From: JASGIT01 sp047601665
GTDB taxonomy: Bacteria; Pseudomonadota; Gammaproteobacteria; Burkholderiales; Burkholderiaceae_C
Direction of reading: 5' to 3'
Assembly (NCBI GenBank): GCA_047601665.1
Contig: JASGIT010000001.1
Span: 372,001 to 436,000 of the forward strand
Length of the DNA: 64,000 nt
How positions within the stretch are numbered: position 1 is the first letter of the stretch; the number at the start of each line of letters is the position of its first letter. A program made the translations under genes and the position numbers. A model generated the notes under the pieces. The model did not search any database and had not been told where the DNA came from. It worked only from the letters and a program-made list of their open reading frames with translations. Below are positions 1-8,056 of this stretch, in pieces.

Positions 1-1
1 G

Positions 2-994
2 CTGCGCGTGCTCTACACCGCCACCGACGGCGTGACGGGCCAAGGCACCGTGGCCGTGTCCGGCGCCGTGTACTTCCCCAAGACGCCGCGCCCCGCGGGC
101 GGCTGGCCCGTGGTGGCCTGGGCGCACGGCACCACGGGCGTGGGCGACGCCTGCGCGCCGTCGCGCAACCCGCGCTCTCCGCGCGACACGGAATACCTGA
201 ACACCTGGCTGCGCGAGGGCTTCGTCGTCGTCGCCACCGACTACCAGGGCCTGGGCACGCCCGGCCCGCACCCCTACCTGCACACCCGCGCCCAGGCCTA
301 CAGCGTGCTCGACGCGGTGCGCGCCGCGCTCGCGCTGCCGGGCGTGGCCAACCAGGTCGTGCTCGTCGGCCAGTCGCAGGGCGGCGGCGCGGCCTTCGGC
401 ACGGCGGGCATCGCACCCGGCTACGCGCCCGACGTGAAGCTGCTGGGCACCGTGGCCACCGGCACGCCCTACCTGGGCCTGCGCCAGAACGAAACCGCCG
501 TCCCCCGCGACACCGTGGCCCCGCAGATGGCCTACGCCATGTACGCGGTGGAAACGGCCAAGCTGGTCAACCCCGCGTTCGACCCGGCCACCATCTTCCT
601 GCCCGCCGCCATGCCCGCGCTGCAGGCGTCCGCCGAGGCCTGCGTGATGCCCATGTTCCAGCGGCTCACCGCCGAAAAGCGCACCGAGCGCAACTCGTTC
701 CAGCCCGGCGGCGCGGCCAAGCTGTTCAACGCCATCGGCCCGGTCACGGGCTACGCCACGCTGCACCTGGCCCAGCCGATCTTCATGGGCATGGGCGAGA
801 AGGACATCGACGTGCCCACCGCCATGCAGAAGAAGCTCGCCGCCGACACCTGCAAGGCCGGCACGCAGGTGCAGGCACATGTCTATCCGGGGCTGGATCA
901 CAGCGGCACGGTGAATGGTTCGCTCAAGGATTCGCTGCCCTTCGTGCGCAATCTGCTGGCGGGCAAGCCGGTGGCCAGTACCTGCGGTTCTTGA
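2..994 (+). CDS. Secreted lipase-like alpha/beta hydrolase (5' end outside window)
   Basis: The frame is open to the left edge, so the N-terminus and any signal peptide are missing. The visible part resembles the secretory-lipase (LIP) branch of the alpha/beta hydrolases: an oxyanion-type AHGTTG segment near the start, a nucleophile elbow GQSQGG with Ser at nt 374-376, and a late His in GLDHSG at nt 899-901. Several Cys residues suggest an exported protein with disulfides. It probably hydrolyses ester or triacylglycerol substrates outside the cytoplasm; the substrate cannot be read from sequence. It converges on pabBC across a gap that holds a dispersed repeat. Confidence 0.75.
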   Translation: MRVLYTATDGVTGQGTVAVSGAVYFPKTPRPAGGWPVVAWAHGTTGVGDACAPSRNPRSPRDTEYLNTWLREGFVVVATDYQGLGTPGPHPYLHTRAQAYSVLDAVRAALALPGVANQVVLVGQSQGGGAAFGTAGIAPGYAPDVKLLGTVATGTPYLGLRQNETAVPRDTVAPQMAYAMYAVETAKLVNPAFDPATIFLPAAMPALQASAEACVMPMFQRLTAEKRTERNSFQPGGAAKLFNAIGPVTGYATLHLAQPIFMGMGEKDIDVPTAMQKKLAADTCKAGTQVQAHVYPGLDHSGTVNGSLKDSLPFVRNLLAGKPVASTCGS

Positions 995-996
995 GG

Positions 997-1058
997 TCGA
1001 ATTGGCTGCCAGGGCTTATGGATTGAGCGCTGGCAGCTATCTTTTTTACAGTGCCTGT
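997..1058 (-). repeat. Dispersed hairpin repeat, copy R1
   Basis: Copy of the family described in the findings: inverted AGCGCT arms flanked by CTGGCAGCTAT on one side and an AAT-rich tail on the other. It lies between the convergent lipase and pabBC genes, where a transcript hairpin could act as a terminator. The left arm is degenerate. Confidence 0.75.
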
Positions 1059-1119
1059 AGGTTTATTTTCCGAAGCCGGGATGTGCCCCCGGCCTCGGGA
1101 AGCAAACACACGACAACCG

Positions 1120-2856
1120 TCAATCCAGCAGCTCCGCAGCCAACCAGCCACGCAGGCTGTTGATAAAGGCCCACTCCCGCACACGCGGCAGATCGGCCAC
1201 CCGCACCACCCCCTCCCGCACACGGCCTTCGCGCAGCGCCACAGCGCGGCCCACGCCGGGCAGCAGGCCGCATTCGAGCGGCGGCGTCAGCCATTCGCCA
1301 TCGATATGCAGGGCGAGGTTGCCAAAGGTGGATTCGGTGATCTCCCCCGCCTCGTTGTAGAGCACGGTGTCGAACGCGCCCTCCTGCGGCGCAAACGCCG
1401 CATAGTGCGCACGGCGCGTGGTCTTGTGGCGCGTGAATTCGCTGTGCGCTTCGGGAAAGGGCCGGTCGGCCAGCCGCAAACGCACAGGCTCCTGCGTCGG
1501 CAGCAGCGCGAAGGCTTCGGCGCGCGGCAAACCCCGGGCGCCCAGCAGCAAACGCACGCGCCATGCGCCCTGGGGATGGGCACCAGCCAACGCATCCAGG
1601 CAGGCCTCAACCTCCGCCGCCTGCCACGGAACGCCAAAATGCGCGGCAGCCCCCGCCAAACGCGCCAGATGCTTCGCGCGGTGGCGGAAAACCCCATCCA
1701 CCAGCGCCAGCGTTTCGAGCAGATCGAAGGGCGCGCTCGCACGCACCACAAAGGCGCGCTTGGCGGCCCATTCCTCCCACTCGGCCTGCGCGCTCGCACC
1801 CCAGACGATGCCGCTGCCGATGCCGCAGCGCACCGCGTCGCCATTCAGTTCCAGCGTGCGGATCGGCACATTGAACGTGGCCGCGATGCCGCCGGCCCCA
1901 TCGGGCCGCACCAGCCCCACCGCGCCGCAGTACACGCCGCGCGGCCCGTTTTCGAGTTCGCGGATCAGCCGCATGGCCTGCACCTTGGGCGCGCCCGTGA
2001 CCGAGCCGCAGGGAAACAGCGCGCCGAACACGTCCGCCAGCCGCGTGCCCGGGCGCGTGCGGGCCTCCACGTCGGACGTCATCTGCCACACGGTGGGCAG
2101 CGCCTCGGTGTGGAACAGGCGCGGCACGCGCACGCTGTGCGGCGCGGCGATGCGCGAGAGGTCGTTGCGCAGCAGGTCCACGATCATCACGTTCTCGGCG
2201 CGCTCCTTGGCGCTGGCGCGCAGCGCCTCGGCCTGCCGCGCATCGGCGCCGGGCGTCACGCCGCGCGTAGCCGTGCCCTTCATGGGCCGCGTGAGGATGC
2301 GCCCCGCGCCGTCCGGCCCCGCGCGCCAGTCGAAGAACAGCTCGGGCGACACCGACAGCACCCGCGCCCCGCCGCCGCAGTCCAGGTGCGCCGCATACCC
2401 GCCCGGCTGCGCGCGCCGCAGCGCGGCGAACAAGGCATCGGCCGAACCCTCCAGCCGCCCGTGCCACGGGGCCGTCAGGTTGACCTGGTACACCGCGCCC
2501 GCGCCAATGGCCTGCTGGATGCGGCCCAGCGCGGCATCGAACGCGGCGCGCTCCAGCCCTGCCGCCGGGGTCAGATGCCAAGGGGCGTCCACGGGCTCGG
2601 GCACCGGCGCTTCCATCTCATCGTGCACGGCGAACCAGGCCAGCGGGCCGTCCGGGGCATGGGCAACAAAGGCGGTATCGAACGCAGGCGCGGCCTCGTA
2701 GCGCAGATACCCCAGCACCCAGGCCCCGGCGCGCGCGGCGGCTTCGGCGGCGTCGAGCACGGGGCGCACCTCCTGCAGCCGGTGCGCCGCGAGCACGGCG
2801 CGCGCGGGGCCGAAGCGGCGGCGCAGGGGCGGGTCGGCAAAGTCGATACGGTTCAT
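1120..2856 (-). CDS. pabBC: Bifunctional aminodeoxychorismate synthase component I / 4-amino-4-deoxychorismate lyase
   Basis: Folate-pathway fusion of 578 residues. Residues ~1-350 are the chorismate-binding PabB part, which makes 4-amino-4-deoxychorismate using ammonia from a PabA partner. It has PMKGTATRG near residue 190, GSVTGAPKVQAM near 283 and CGIGSGIVWG near 330. Residues ~360-578 are the PLP-dependent PabC lyase that releases p-aminobenzoate; the likely PLP lysine is in HKTTRR near residue 477. PabB-PabC fusions are known in beta-proteobacteria. No pabA is visible nearby. The ATG start sits next to repeat copy R2, which fills much of the gap to panB. Confidence 0.92.
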   Translation of the reverse strand: MNRIDFADPPLRRRFGPARAVLAAHRLQEVRPVLDAAEAAARAGAWVLGYLRYEAAPAFDTAFVAHAPDGPLAWFAVHDEMEAPVPEPVDAPWHLTPAAGLERAAFDAALGRIQQAIGAGAVYQVNLTAPWHGRLEGSADALFAALRRAQPGGYAAHLDCGGGARVLSVSPELFFDWRAGPDGAGRILTRPMKGTATRGVTPGADARQAEALRASAKERAENVMIVDLLRNDLSRIAAPHSVRVPRLFHTEALPTVWQMTSDVEARTRPGTRLADVFGALFPCGSVTGAPKVQAMRLIRELENGPRGVYCGAVGLVRPDGAGGIAATFNVPIRTLELNGDAVRCGIGSGIVWGASAQAEWEEWAAKRAFVVRASAPFDLLETLALVDGVFRHRAKHLARLAGAAAHFGVPWQAAEVEACLDALAGAHPQGAWRVRLLLGARGLPRAEAFALLPTQEPVRLRLADRPFPEAHSEFTRHKTTRRAHYAAFAPQEGAFDTVLYNEAGEITESTFGNLALHIDGEWLTPPLECGLLPGVGRAVALREGRVREGVVRVADLPRVREWAFINSLRGWLAAELLD

Positions 2857-2860
2857 GCGG

Positions 2861-2925
2861 ATTTTGAGAAAAAACAGCCGCCAGCCCTTTCACCACAAGC
2901 GCTGGCAGCTATCGAAACAGAAGCA
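2861..2925 (-). repeat. Dispersed hairpin repeat, copy R2
   Basis: Repeat copy in the divergent pabBC/panB gap; the plus strand reads AAGCGCTGGCAGCTAT at its right side, with a degenerate partner arm (GCCAGCCCTT). Promoters for pabBC and panB must be close to it or overlap it. Confidence 0.75.
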
Positions 2926-2995
2926 TGGGCACATCCTTGCGCACGCAGGGCGGCAAGCATATAGACTCGCGGCACTTCAGCCCAGGGAACACCCC

Positions 2996-3895
2996 ATGAC
3001 TACACCGACCCCTGTCACCGCCGTCGCCACCACCACGGGCACGCCCTATGGCACGCTGCCCACCGCGTCGCCGCTGCCGCAGCGCCGCCCCATGAGCCTG
3101 CCGCGCCTGGCGCAGATGCGCGCCGCGGGCGAGAAGATCACCATGCTCACCGCCTACGACGCCACCTTCGCCGCCGTGGCCGACGCGGCGGGCGTGGAGT
3201 GCATCCTGGTGGGCGACTCGCTCGGCATGGTCTGCCAGGGGCTGCACAGCACCGTGGGCGTCACGCTCGAACAGATGGTCTACCACACCGAATGCGTGGC
3301 GCGCGGGCTGCACCGCGTGCAGGCCACGGCGTGGCTGATCGGCGACCTGCCCTTCGGCAGCTACCAGGACTCGCGCGAACAGGCCATGCGCAGCGCCTGC
3401 CAGCTCATGCAGGCGGGCGCGCACATGGTCAAGCTCGAAGGCGGCGGCTGGACCGCGCCCATCGTGCAGTTCCTCGTCGAGCGCGGCGTGCCGGTGTGCG
3501 CGCACCTGGGGCTCACGCCGCAGACCGTCCACGCGCTGGGCGGCTACCGCGTGCAGGGCAAGGACGAGGACGGCGCGCGCCACCTGCGCCAGCACGCGCT
3601 GGAACTGCAGGACGCCGGCGCGTCCATGCTGGTGCTGGAGATGGTGCCCGCCCCGCTCTCGCGCCAGCTCACCGCGGAACTGCCGCGCTGCCACACCATC
3701 GGCATCGGCGCGGGCGGCGGCACCGCCGGGCAGGTGCTGGTGATGCACGACATGCTCGGCGTCAACCTGGGCAAGAACCCCAAGTTCGTCCACAACTTCA
3801 TGCAGGACGCGGGCAGCGTGCGCGGCGCGATCGAGGCTTACGTGCACGCCGTCAAGAGCGGCCGCTTCCCCGACGACACGCTGCACGCCTGGTAA
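2996..3895 (+). CDS. panB: 3-methyl-2-oxobutanoate hydroxymethyltransferase
   Basis: First committed step of pantothenate (CoA precursor) synthesis: adds a hydroxymethyl group from 5,10-methylene-tetrahydrofolate to alpha-ketoisovalerate. The 299-residue product has a ~30-residue Pro/Thr-rich leader, then the family motifs TAYDATFA, LVGDSLGM (metal-binding Asp), VKLEGG, LEMVP (catalytic Glu) and IGIGAGGG. I chose the ATG at 2996; the reading frame stays open further left but that part is repeat-derived and non-conserved. panC follows after 13 bp, so the two form an operon. Confidence 0.95.
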   Translation: MTTPTPVTAVATTTGTPYGTLPTASPLPQRRPMSLPRLAQMRAAGEKITMLTAYDATFAAVADAAGVECILVGDSLGMVCQGLHSTVGVTLEQMVYHTECVARGLHRVQATAWLIGDLPFGSYQDSREQAMRSACQLMQAGAHMVKLEGGGWTAPIVQFLVERGVPVCAHLGLTPQTVHALGGYRVQGKDEDGARHLRQHALELQDAGASMLVLEMVPAPLSRQLTAELPRCHTIGIGAGGGTAGQVLVMHDMLGVNLGKNPKFVHNFMQDAGSVRGAIEAYVHAVKSGRFPDDTLHAW

Positions 3896-3908
3896 TCCTT
3901 CTTTTTCT

Positions 3909-4754
3909 ATGCAAATCGTTCACACCATTCCCGAGCTGCGCGCCGCCCTGGCGGGCCGTGGCCGTCCCGCTTTCGTCCCCACCATGGGCAACCTGCACGA
4001 GGGCCACCTCGCGCTGGTGCGCCAGGCCAAGCCGCTGGGCGACGTGCAGGTCGCCAGCATCTTCGTGAACCGGCTGCAGTTCCTGCCGCACGAGGACTTC
4101 GACAGCTACCCCCGCACCTGGGACGCCGACTGCGCCCGGCTGCGCGAGGCGGGCTGCGACGTGCTGTTCGCCCCGCGCGAGGCCGACCTGTACCCCGAGC
4201 CGCAGACCTTCAAGGTGCACCCCGACCCGCAGCTCGCCGACATGCTCGAAGGCCACTTCCGCCCCGGCTTCTTCGTGGGCGTGAGCACGGTGGTGATGAA
4301 ACTGTTCTCCTGCGTATTCGCGGGCAGCGGCGGCGGCGCGGCCCTGTTCGGGCGCAAGGACTACCAGCAGCTCATGGTGATCCGGCAGATGGTGCGGCAA
4401 TTCGCGCTGCCCATCGAGATCGTGGCGGGCCCCACCCAGCGCGCAGAAGACGGGCTCGCCCTGAGTTCGCGCAACGGCTATTTGAACGAGAAAGACCGCG
4501 CCGAGGCGGTGCACCTGAGCCGCGCGCTGCAGGCGCTGGCCCAGGCCGCCGTGCTGCCCGGCGCCGACGTGGCCGCGCTGGAAGCCAGCGCCCTGGCCGC
4601 GCTGTCGGCCCGTGGCTGGCAGCCCGACTACCTCACGGTGCGCCAGCGCGCCAATCTGCTGCCGCCCGAAGGCCAGCCGCAGCCCGGCACGCTGGTGGCG
4701 CTGGGCGCGGCGCGGCTGAACGGCACGCGCCTGATCGACAACCTGGAATTTTGA
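3909..4754 (+). CDS. panC: Pantoate--beta-alanine ligase (pantothenate synthetase)
   Basis: Joins pantoate and beta-alanine with ATP to give pantothenate. The 281-residue protein has the nucleotidyltransferase signature PTMGNLHEGHL (HxGH) near residue 27, the substrate segment GRKDYQQL, and the LSSRN motif near residue 190. The strand segment usually read as VNPxQF is VNRLQF here. Cotranscribed with panB. A strong hairpin follows before the convergent gpsA. Confidence 0.95.
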   Translation: MQIVHTIPELRAALAGRGRPAFVPTMGNLHEGHLALVRQAKPLGDVQVASIFVNRLQFLPHEDFDSYPRTWDADCARLREAGCDVLFAPREADLYPEPQTFKVHPDPQLADMLEGHFRPGFFVGVSTVVMKLFSCVFAGSGGGAALFGRKDYQQLMVIRQMVRQFALPIEIVAGPTQRAEDGLALSSRNGYLNEKDRAEAVHLSRALQALAQAAVLPGADVAALEASALAALSARGWQPDYLTVRQRANLLPPEGQPQPGTLVALGAARLNGTRLIDNLEF

Positions 4755-4848
4755 ATCCATCATGCTGCGCAACGCCCGCAGCCTATGAAACCAGCGCGGC
4801 ACAGGCGCGGGATGCCGAGCAAGGGCCGCCCCGCAGCGAGGGCATCGT

Positions 4849-4887
4849 CCCCCTGCCCGCAACGCGCAGCGTTGCGAGAGCGGGGGG
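4849..4887. terminator. Hairpin between convergent panC and gpsA
   Basis: An 8-bp perfect stem CGCAACGC/GCGTTGCG with a 3-nt loop (4858-4876) is extended by a C-run/G-run outer stem. There is no U-tract on either strand, so it is either a Rho-independent-like barrier without a tail or a separate dispersed GC-rich repeat. It lies in the only non-coding gap between two convergent genes. Confidence 0.55.
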
Positions 4888-4902
4888 AAGGCGCGCAGCG
4901 AC

Positions 4903-5892
4903 TTAGGGGGGTGTCGCTTCAGACGCGGGGTCGCGCCCCATCAGATGGGCCACGGCCTCGCGCGGCTGCAGGCGGCCGTCCAGCAGCGCCACCACGGCCT
5001 CGGCAATGGGCATGTCCACGCCCAGTTGCGCCGCCCGCCCGGCCACGGTGCGGGCGCTGTACACGCCCTCGGCCACGTGGCCCAATGATTCCACCGCCTG
5101 CGCCAGCGTGCGGCCCTCGGCCAGCAGCAGGCCCACGCGGCGGTTGCGCGACAGGTCGCCCGTGGCGGTGAGCACCAGGTCGCCCAGGCCCGACAGGCCC
5201 ATGAACGTCTCGGCCCGCGCGCCCAGCGCCAGCCCCAGGCGCGACATCTCGGCCAGCCCGCGCGTGATGAGCGCGGCGCGCGCGTTCAGCCCCAGCTGCA
5301 GGCCGTCGCACAGGCCAGTGGCGATGGCCAGCACGTTCTTCACCGCGCCGCCCACCTCCACGCCCACCACGTCGTCATTGGCGTACACGCGCAGGCTCGC
5401 GCCGTGGAAGGCGCCGACCAGCGCGTCGCGCACCCCGGCGTGGCCGCTGGCCGCGACCAGCGCCGTGGGCTGGCCGCGCGCCACCTCCAGCGCGAAGCTG
5501 GGGCCGCTGAAGGCGCCGCTCGCCAGTTGTGGGGCCACGGCGGCGCAGACCTCGTGCGCCATCAGCCCCGTGCCCGCCTCGAAGCCCTTGCACAGCCACG
5601 CCACGGGCGCGGCGCAGCCCTGCAAGGCCGCCAGCGTGGCGCGCAGGCCCGCCATGGGCGTGGCGACGATGACCAGATCGGCCCCGGCGGCCAGCGGCAC
5701 AAAATTACCGCCCACCACCTCCAGCGCGGGCGGAAACGCCACGCCGCCGAGGTAGCGCGCGTTGGCCCGCGCCGCCTGCATGGCCGCCGCCTGGGCCGCA
5801 TCGCGCGCCCACAGGGCCACGCGGTGCCGCGCCGCCGCGCTGACGGCCACCGCCGTACCCCAGGCTCCGGCTCCTATCACTACGATATTCAT
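4903..5892 (-). CDS. gpsA: Glycerol-3-phosphate dehydrogenase [NAD(P)+]
   Basis: Reduces dihydroxyacetone phosphate to sn-glycerol-3-phosphate for phospholipid synthesis. The 329-residue protein starts with the Rossmann loop VIGAGAWGTA (residues 5-14), followed by ATPM, the CKGFE motif, the catalytic-Lys segment GGAVKNVLAIATG and the substrate loop SGLGDL. The start ATG and bases around it come from repeat copy R3, whose ATAGCTGCCAGCGCTT arm begins at the start codon. Last gene of the leftward operon rhodanese-grxC-secB-gpsA; the secB-gpsA linkage is widespread in proteobacteria. Confidence 0.95.
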   Translation of the reverse strand: MNIVVIGAGAWGTAVAVSAAARHRVALWARDAAQAAAMQAARANARYLGGVAFPPALEVVGGNFVPLAAGADLVIVATPMAGLRATLAALQGCAAPVAWLCKGFEAGTGLMAHEVCAAVAPQLASGAFSGPSFALEVARGQPTALVAASGHAGVRDALVGAFHGASLRVYANDDVVGVEVGGAVKNVLAIATGLCDGLQLGLNARAALITRGLAEMSRLGLALGARAETFMGLSGLGDLVLTATGDLSRNRRVGLLLAEGRTLAQAVESLGHVAEGVYSARTVAGRAAQLGVDMPIAEAVVALLDGRLQPREAVAHLMGRDPASEATPP

Positions 5893-5936
5893 AGCTGCCA
5901 GCGCTTGTCCTGTAAGGGCTAGAGGCCTATTTCTCT
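5884..5936 (+). repeat. Dispersed hairpin repeat, copy R3 (overlaps gpsA start)
   Basis: Plus strand reads ATAGCTGCCAGCGCTTG, a loop, then a degenerate second arm. It fills almost the whole 53-bp secB-gpsA gap and contributes the gpsA start codon and leader, so any gpsA ribosome-binding site is made of repeat sequence. Confidence 0.8.
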
Positions 5937-5945
5937 TGCAGCGCC

Positions 5946-6407
5946 TTACTGCGTGACGATGGGCGAGCCGCCGTTGCCCTGCTGGGCCGCCACCTGCTGC
6001 TCGTACATGGCCTGGAAGTTGATTTCGGCCAGGTGCACGGGCGGGAAGCCGGCGCGCGTGATGGTGTCGGCCACGTTGCCGCGCAGGTAGGGGTAGACGA
6101 TCTGCGGGCAGGCCACGCCGATCACCGCGCCCATCTGGTCTTCGGGCAGGTTGCGGATTTCGAAGATGCCCGCCTGCTTGGCCTCGACCAGGAACACGGT
6201 CTTGTCCTGGATCTTGGTCTGCACGGTGGCCGTCACGGCCACTTCGAAGATGCCCTCGGCCACGGGCGTGGCTTCCACGCCGAGCTGGATGTCCACGCTG
6301 GGCTGTTCCTGCTCCAGCAGGATGGCGGGGGAGTTGGGCTGCTCCAGCGACAGGTCTTTCAGATAGACGCGCTGGATCTGGAACACGGGGGTTGCTTCGT
6401 CGGCCAT
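5946..6407 (-). CDS. secB: Protein-export chaperone SecB
   Basis: Cytoplasmic tetrameric chaperone that keeps preproteins unfolded and delivers them to SecA. The 153-residue protein shows the family features: VFQIQRVYLKDLSLE near residue 8, the acidic PNSP segment, FEIRNLPEDQ, CPQIVYPYLRG and the FPPVHLAEINF C-terminal region. I use the ATG that gives MADEATP; an in-frame upstream start is not conserved. It sits between grxC and gpsA in one operon. Confidence 0.96.
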   Translation of the reverse strand: MADEATPVFQIQRVYLKDLSLEQPNSPAILLEQEQPSVDIQLGVEATPVAEGIFEVAVTATVQTKIQDKTVFLVEAKQAGIFEIRNLPEDQMGAVIGVACPQIVYPYLRGNVADTITRAGFPPVHLAEINFQAMYEQQVAAQQGNGGSPIVTQ

Positions 6408-6483
6408 GGTGGTTCTTCCGGGAAAAAAAGTGAACAAAACAAAGCCCGCCGGAGGGCGGGCGCTTCAAAGAAGGATTATGCAG

Positions 6484-6741
6484 TCAGGCATTGAGCAGCG
6501 GCATGAGCCCGCCGCGCCCGTCCAGCGCCACCAAGTCGTCATGGCCGCCCACGTGCGTGTCGCCGATGAAGATCTGCGGCACCGTGCGCCGGCCCGTGAT
6601 CTCCATCATGTGCTGGCGCGCGGCGGGGTCGGTGTCGATGCGGATCTCCTCGATCTGCTCCACGCCCTTGGACTTGAGGATCTGCTTGGCGCGGATGCAG
6701 TACGGGCAGACGGCGGTGGTGTACATCTTCACGGCTTGCAT
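6484..6741 (-). CDS. grxC: Glutaredoxin 3
   Basis: Small (85 residues) glutathione-dependent disulfide reductase. The active site is CPYC at residues 12-15, followed by the cis-Pro glutathione-binding loop TVPQIFI and the GGHDDL motif. It lies 5 bp after the rhodanese gene and just ahead of secB, as in many beta- and gamma-proteobacteria, which fits a redox/export operon. Confidence 0.95.
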   Translation of the reverse strand: MQAVKMYTTAVCPYCIRAKQILKSKGVEQIEEIRIDTDPAARQHMMEITGRRTVPQIFIGDTHVGGHDDLVALDGRGGLMPLLNA

Positions 6742-6746
6742 GGCGT

Positions 6747-7178
6747 TCAACCTTTCGCGGTGGCTGTTTCCTGGGATTTTTCGATGGGCATGTTCGCCTC
6801 GCGCCACGCGGCCAGGCCGCCCGCCAGCGCCTGGGCCTGCTCGTAGCCCATCTTTTTGGCCTGACTGGCCGCGCGCTGGGCGCGCGCGCCCTTGGCGCAC
6901 ACCAGCACCACGGGCAGCGCCTTGTTGCGCGCCACCACGGGCAGGCGCTCTTCGAGCTGGGCCAGGGGCACGTTCTTCGCGCCATTCACGTGGCCCGCGG
7001 CAAACTCATCGGGCTCGCTCACGTCCACCACCACGGCCTTTTGCCGGTTGATGAGCTGCACGGCGTTCTGCACGGTGAGCGTGCCGCCCCCGGCCCCCTT
7101 GACCACGGGCAGCAGCAGCATGGAGCCCGACACCAGGGCGAGGATGAACAAATACCAGTTCTCGACGATGAAATTCAC
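6747..7178 (-). CDS. Membrane-anchored rhodanese-like protein
   Basis: A 143-residue protein with one N-terminal membrane segment (residues ~6-26) and a single rhodanese domain. The active-site loop is CAKGAR with Cys94, so a persulfide-carrying role is possible. I chose the GTG start because AAGGA lies 8-9 nt upstream and the resulting NFIVENWYLF opening is family-like; an upstream in-frame GTG would add 20 residues. It is the first gene of the rhodanese-grxC-secB-gpsA operon and diverges from gpmA; the gap between them (7179-7249) must hold both promoters. Confidence 0.88.
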   Translation of the reverse strand: MNFIVENWYLFILALVSGSMLLLPVVKGAGGGTLTVQNAVQLINRQKAVVVDVSEPDEFAAGHVNGAKNVPLAQLEERLPVVARNKALPVVLVCAKGARAQRAASQAKKMGYEQAQALAGGLAAWREANMPIEKSQETATAKG

Positions 7179-7249
7179 AACAGTCCTTGGGAGGTAGCAG
7201 ACCGGTAATTTTAGAATGCCGGGTTTTGGTCTGCGCACGCAAGGGAATC

Positions 7250-7993
7250 ATGTACAAGCTCGTCCTCGTCCGACACGGCGAATCCACCTGGAACCTCGAA
7301 AACCGCTTCACGGGCTGGACGGACGTGGACCTGACCCCCACCGGCATCGAACAGGCCAAGCAGGCGGGCCGCCTGCTCAAGGCCGAGGGCTACGACTTCG
7401 ACGTGGCCTACACCAGCGTGCTCAAGCGCGCCACGCGCACCCTGTGGCACTGCCTCGACGAAATGGACCGCACCTGGCTGCCCGTGCACCACAGCTGGCG
7501 CCTGAACGAGCGCCACTACGGCGCGCTGCAGGGCCTGAACAAGGCCGACATGGCCAAGCAGTACGGCGACGCCCAGGTGCTGGTGTGGCGGCGCAGCTAC
7601 CACACCCCGCCCCCGGCGCTGGAGGCCACCGACCCGCGCAGCGAGCGCGGCGACCGCCGCTACGCCGGCCTGCCCGCCGAGCAGGTGCCGCTGACCGAAT
7701 GCCTGAAGGACACCGTGGCGCGCGTGCTGCCGTTCTGGCAGGACACCATCGCGCCCGCCATCCGCTCGGGCCAGCGCGTGGTCATCGCCGCGCACGGCAA
7801 CTCCATCCGCGCGCTGGTCAAGTACCTGGACAACATCTCCGACATCGACATCGTGGAGCTGAACATCCCCAACGGCCGCCCGCTGGTGTACGAGCTGGAC
7901 GCCAACCTCCGGCCCATGCGCCACTACTACCTGGGCAACGCCGAAGAGATCGCCCGGGCCGCGGCCGCCGTGGCATCCCAAGGAAAAGCCTAG
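7250..7993 (+). CDS. gpmA: 2,3-bisphosphoglycerate-dependent phosphoglycerate mutase
   Basis: Glycolytic interconversion of 3- and 2-phosphoglycerate through a phosphohistidine enzyme. The 247-residue protein has LVRHGES with His9 as phospho-acceptor, the LNERHYGALQG segment carrying the catalytic Glu, and the second His in AAHGNSIRAL. An AAGGGA ribosome site lies just ahead of the ATG. ctpA follows 63 bp downstream on the same strand. Confidence 0.96.
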   Translation: MYKLVLVRHGESTWNLENRFTGWTDVDLTPTGIEQAKQAGRLLKAEGYDFDVAYTSVLKRATRTLWHCLDEMDRTWLPVHHSWRLNERHYGALQGLNKADMAKQYGDAQVLVWRRSYHTPPPALEATDPRSERGDRRYAGLPAEQVPLTECLKDTVARVLPFWQDTIAPAIRSGQRVVIAAHGNSIRALVKYLDNISDIDIVELNIPNGRPLVYELDANLRPMRHYYLGNAEEIARAAAAVASQGKA

Positions 7994-8056
7994 GAACCTC
8001 GCCGGGCGCGGGCGCTCCAAGGCGTGTATATTGGATCGGTTAAAGGTGATGTTCGT

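Noticed and set aside
1051..2964. A 637-codon plus-strand frame opposite pabBC
   Set aside because: Composition is Arg/His/Ala-rich, it ends inside panB, and pabBC is certain from its motifs.
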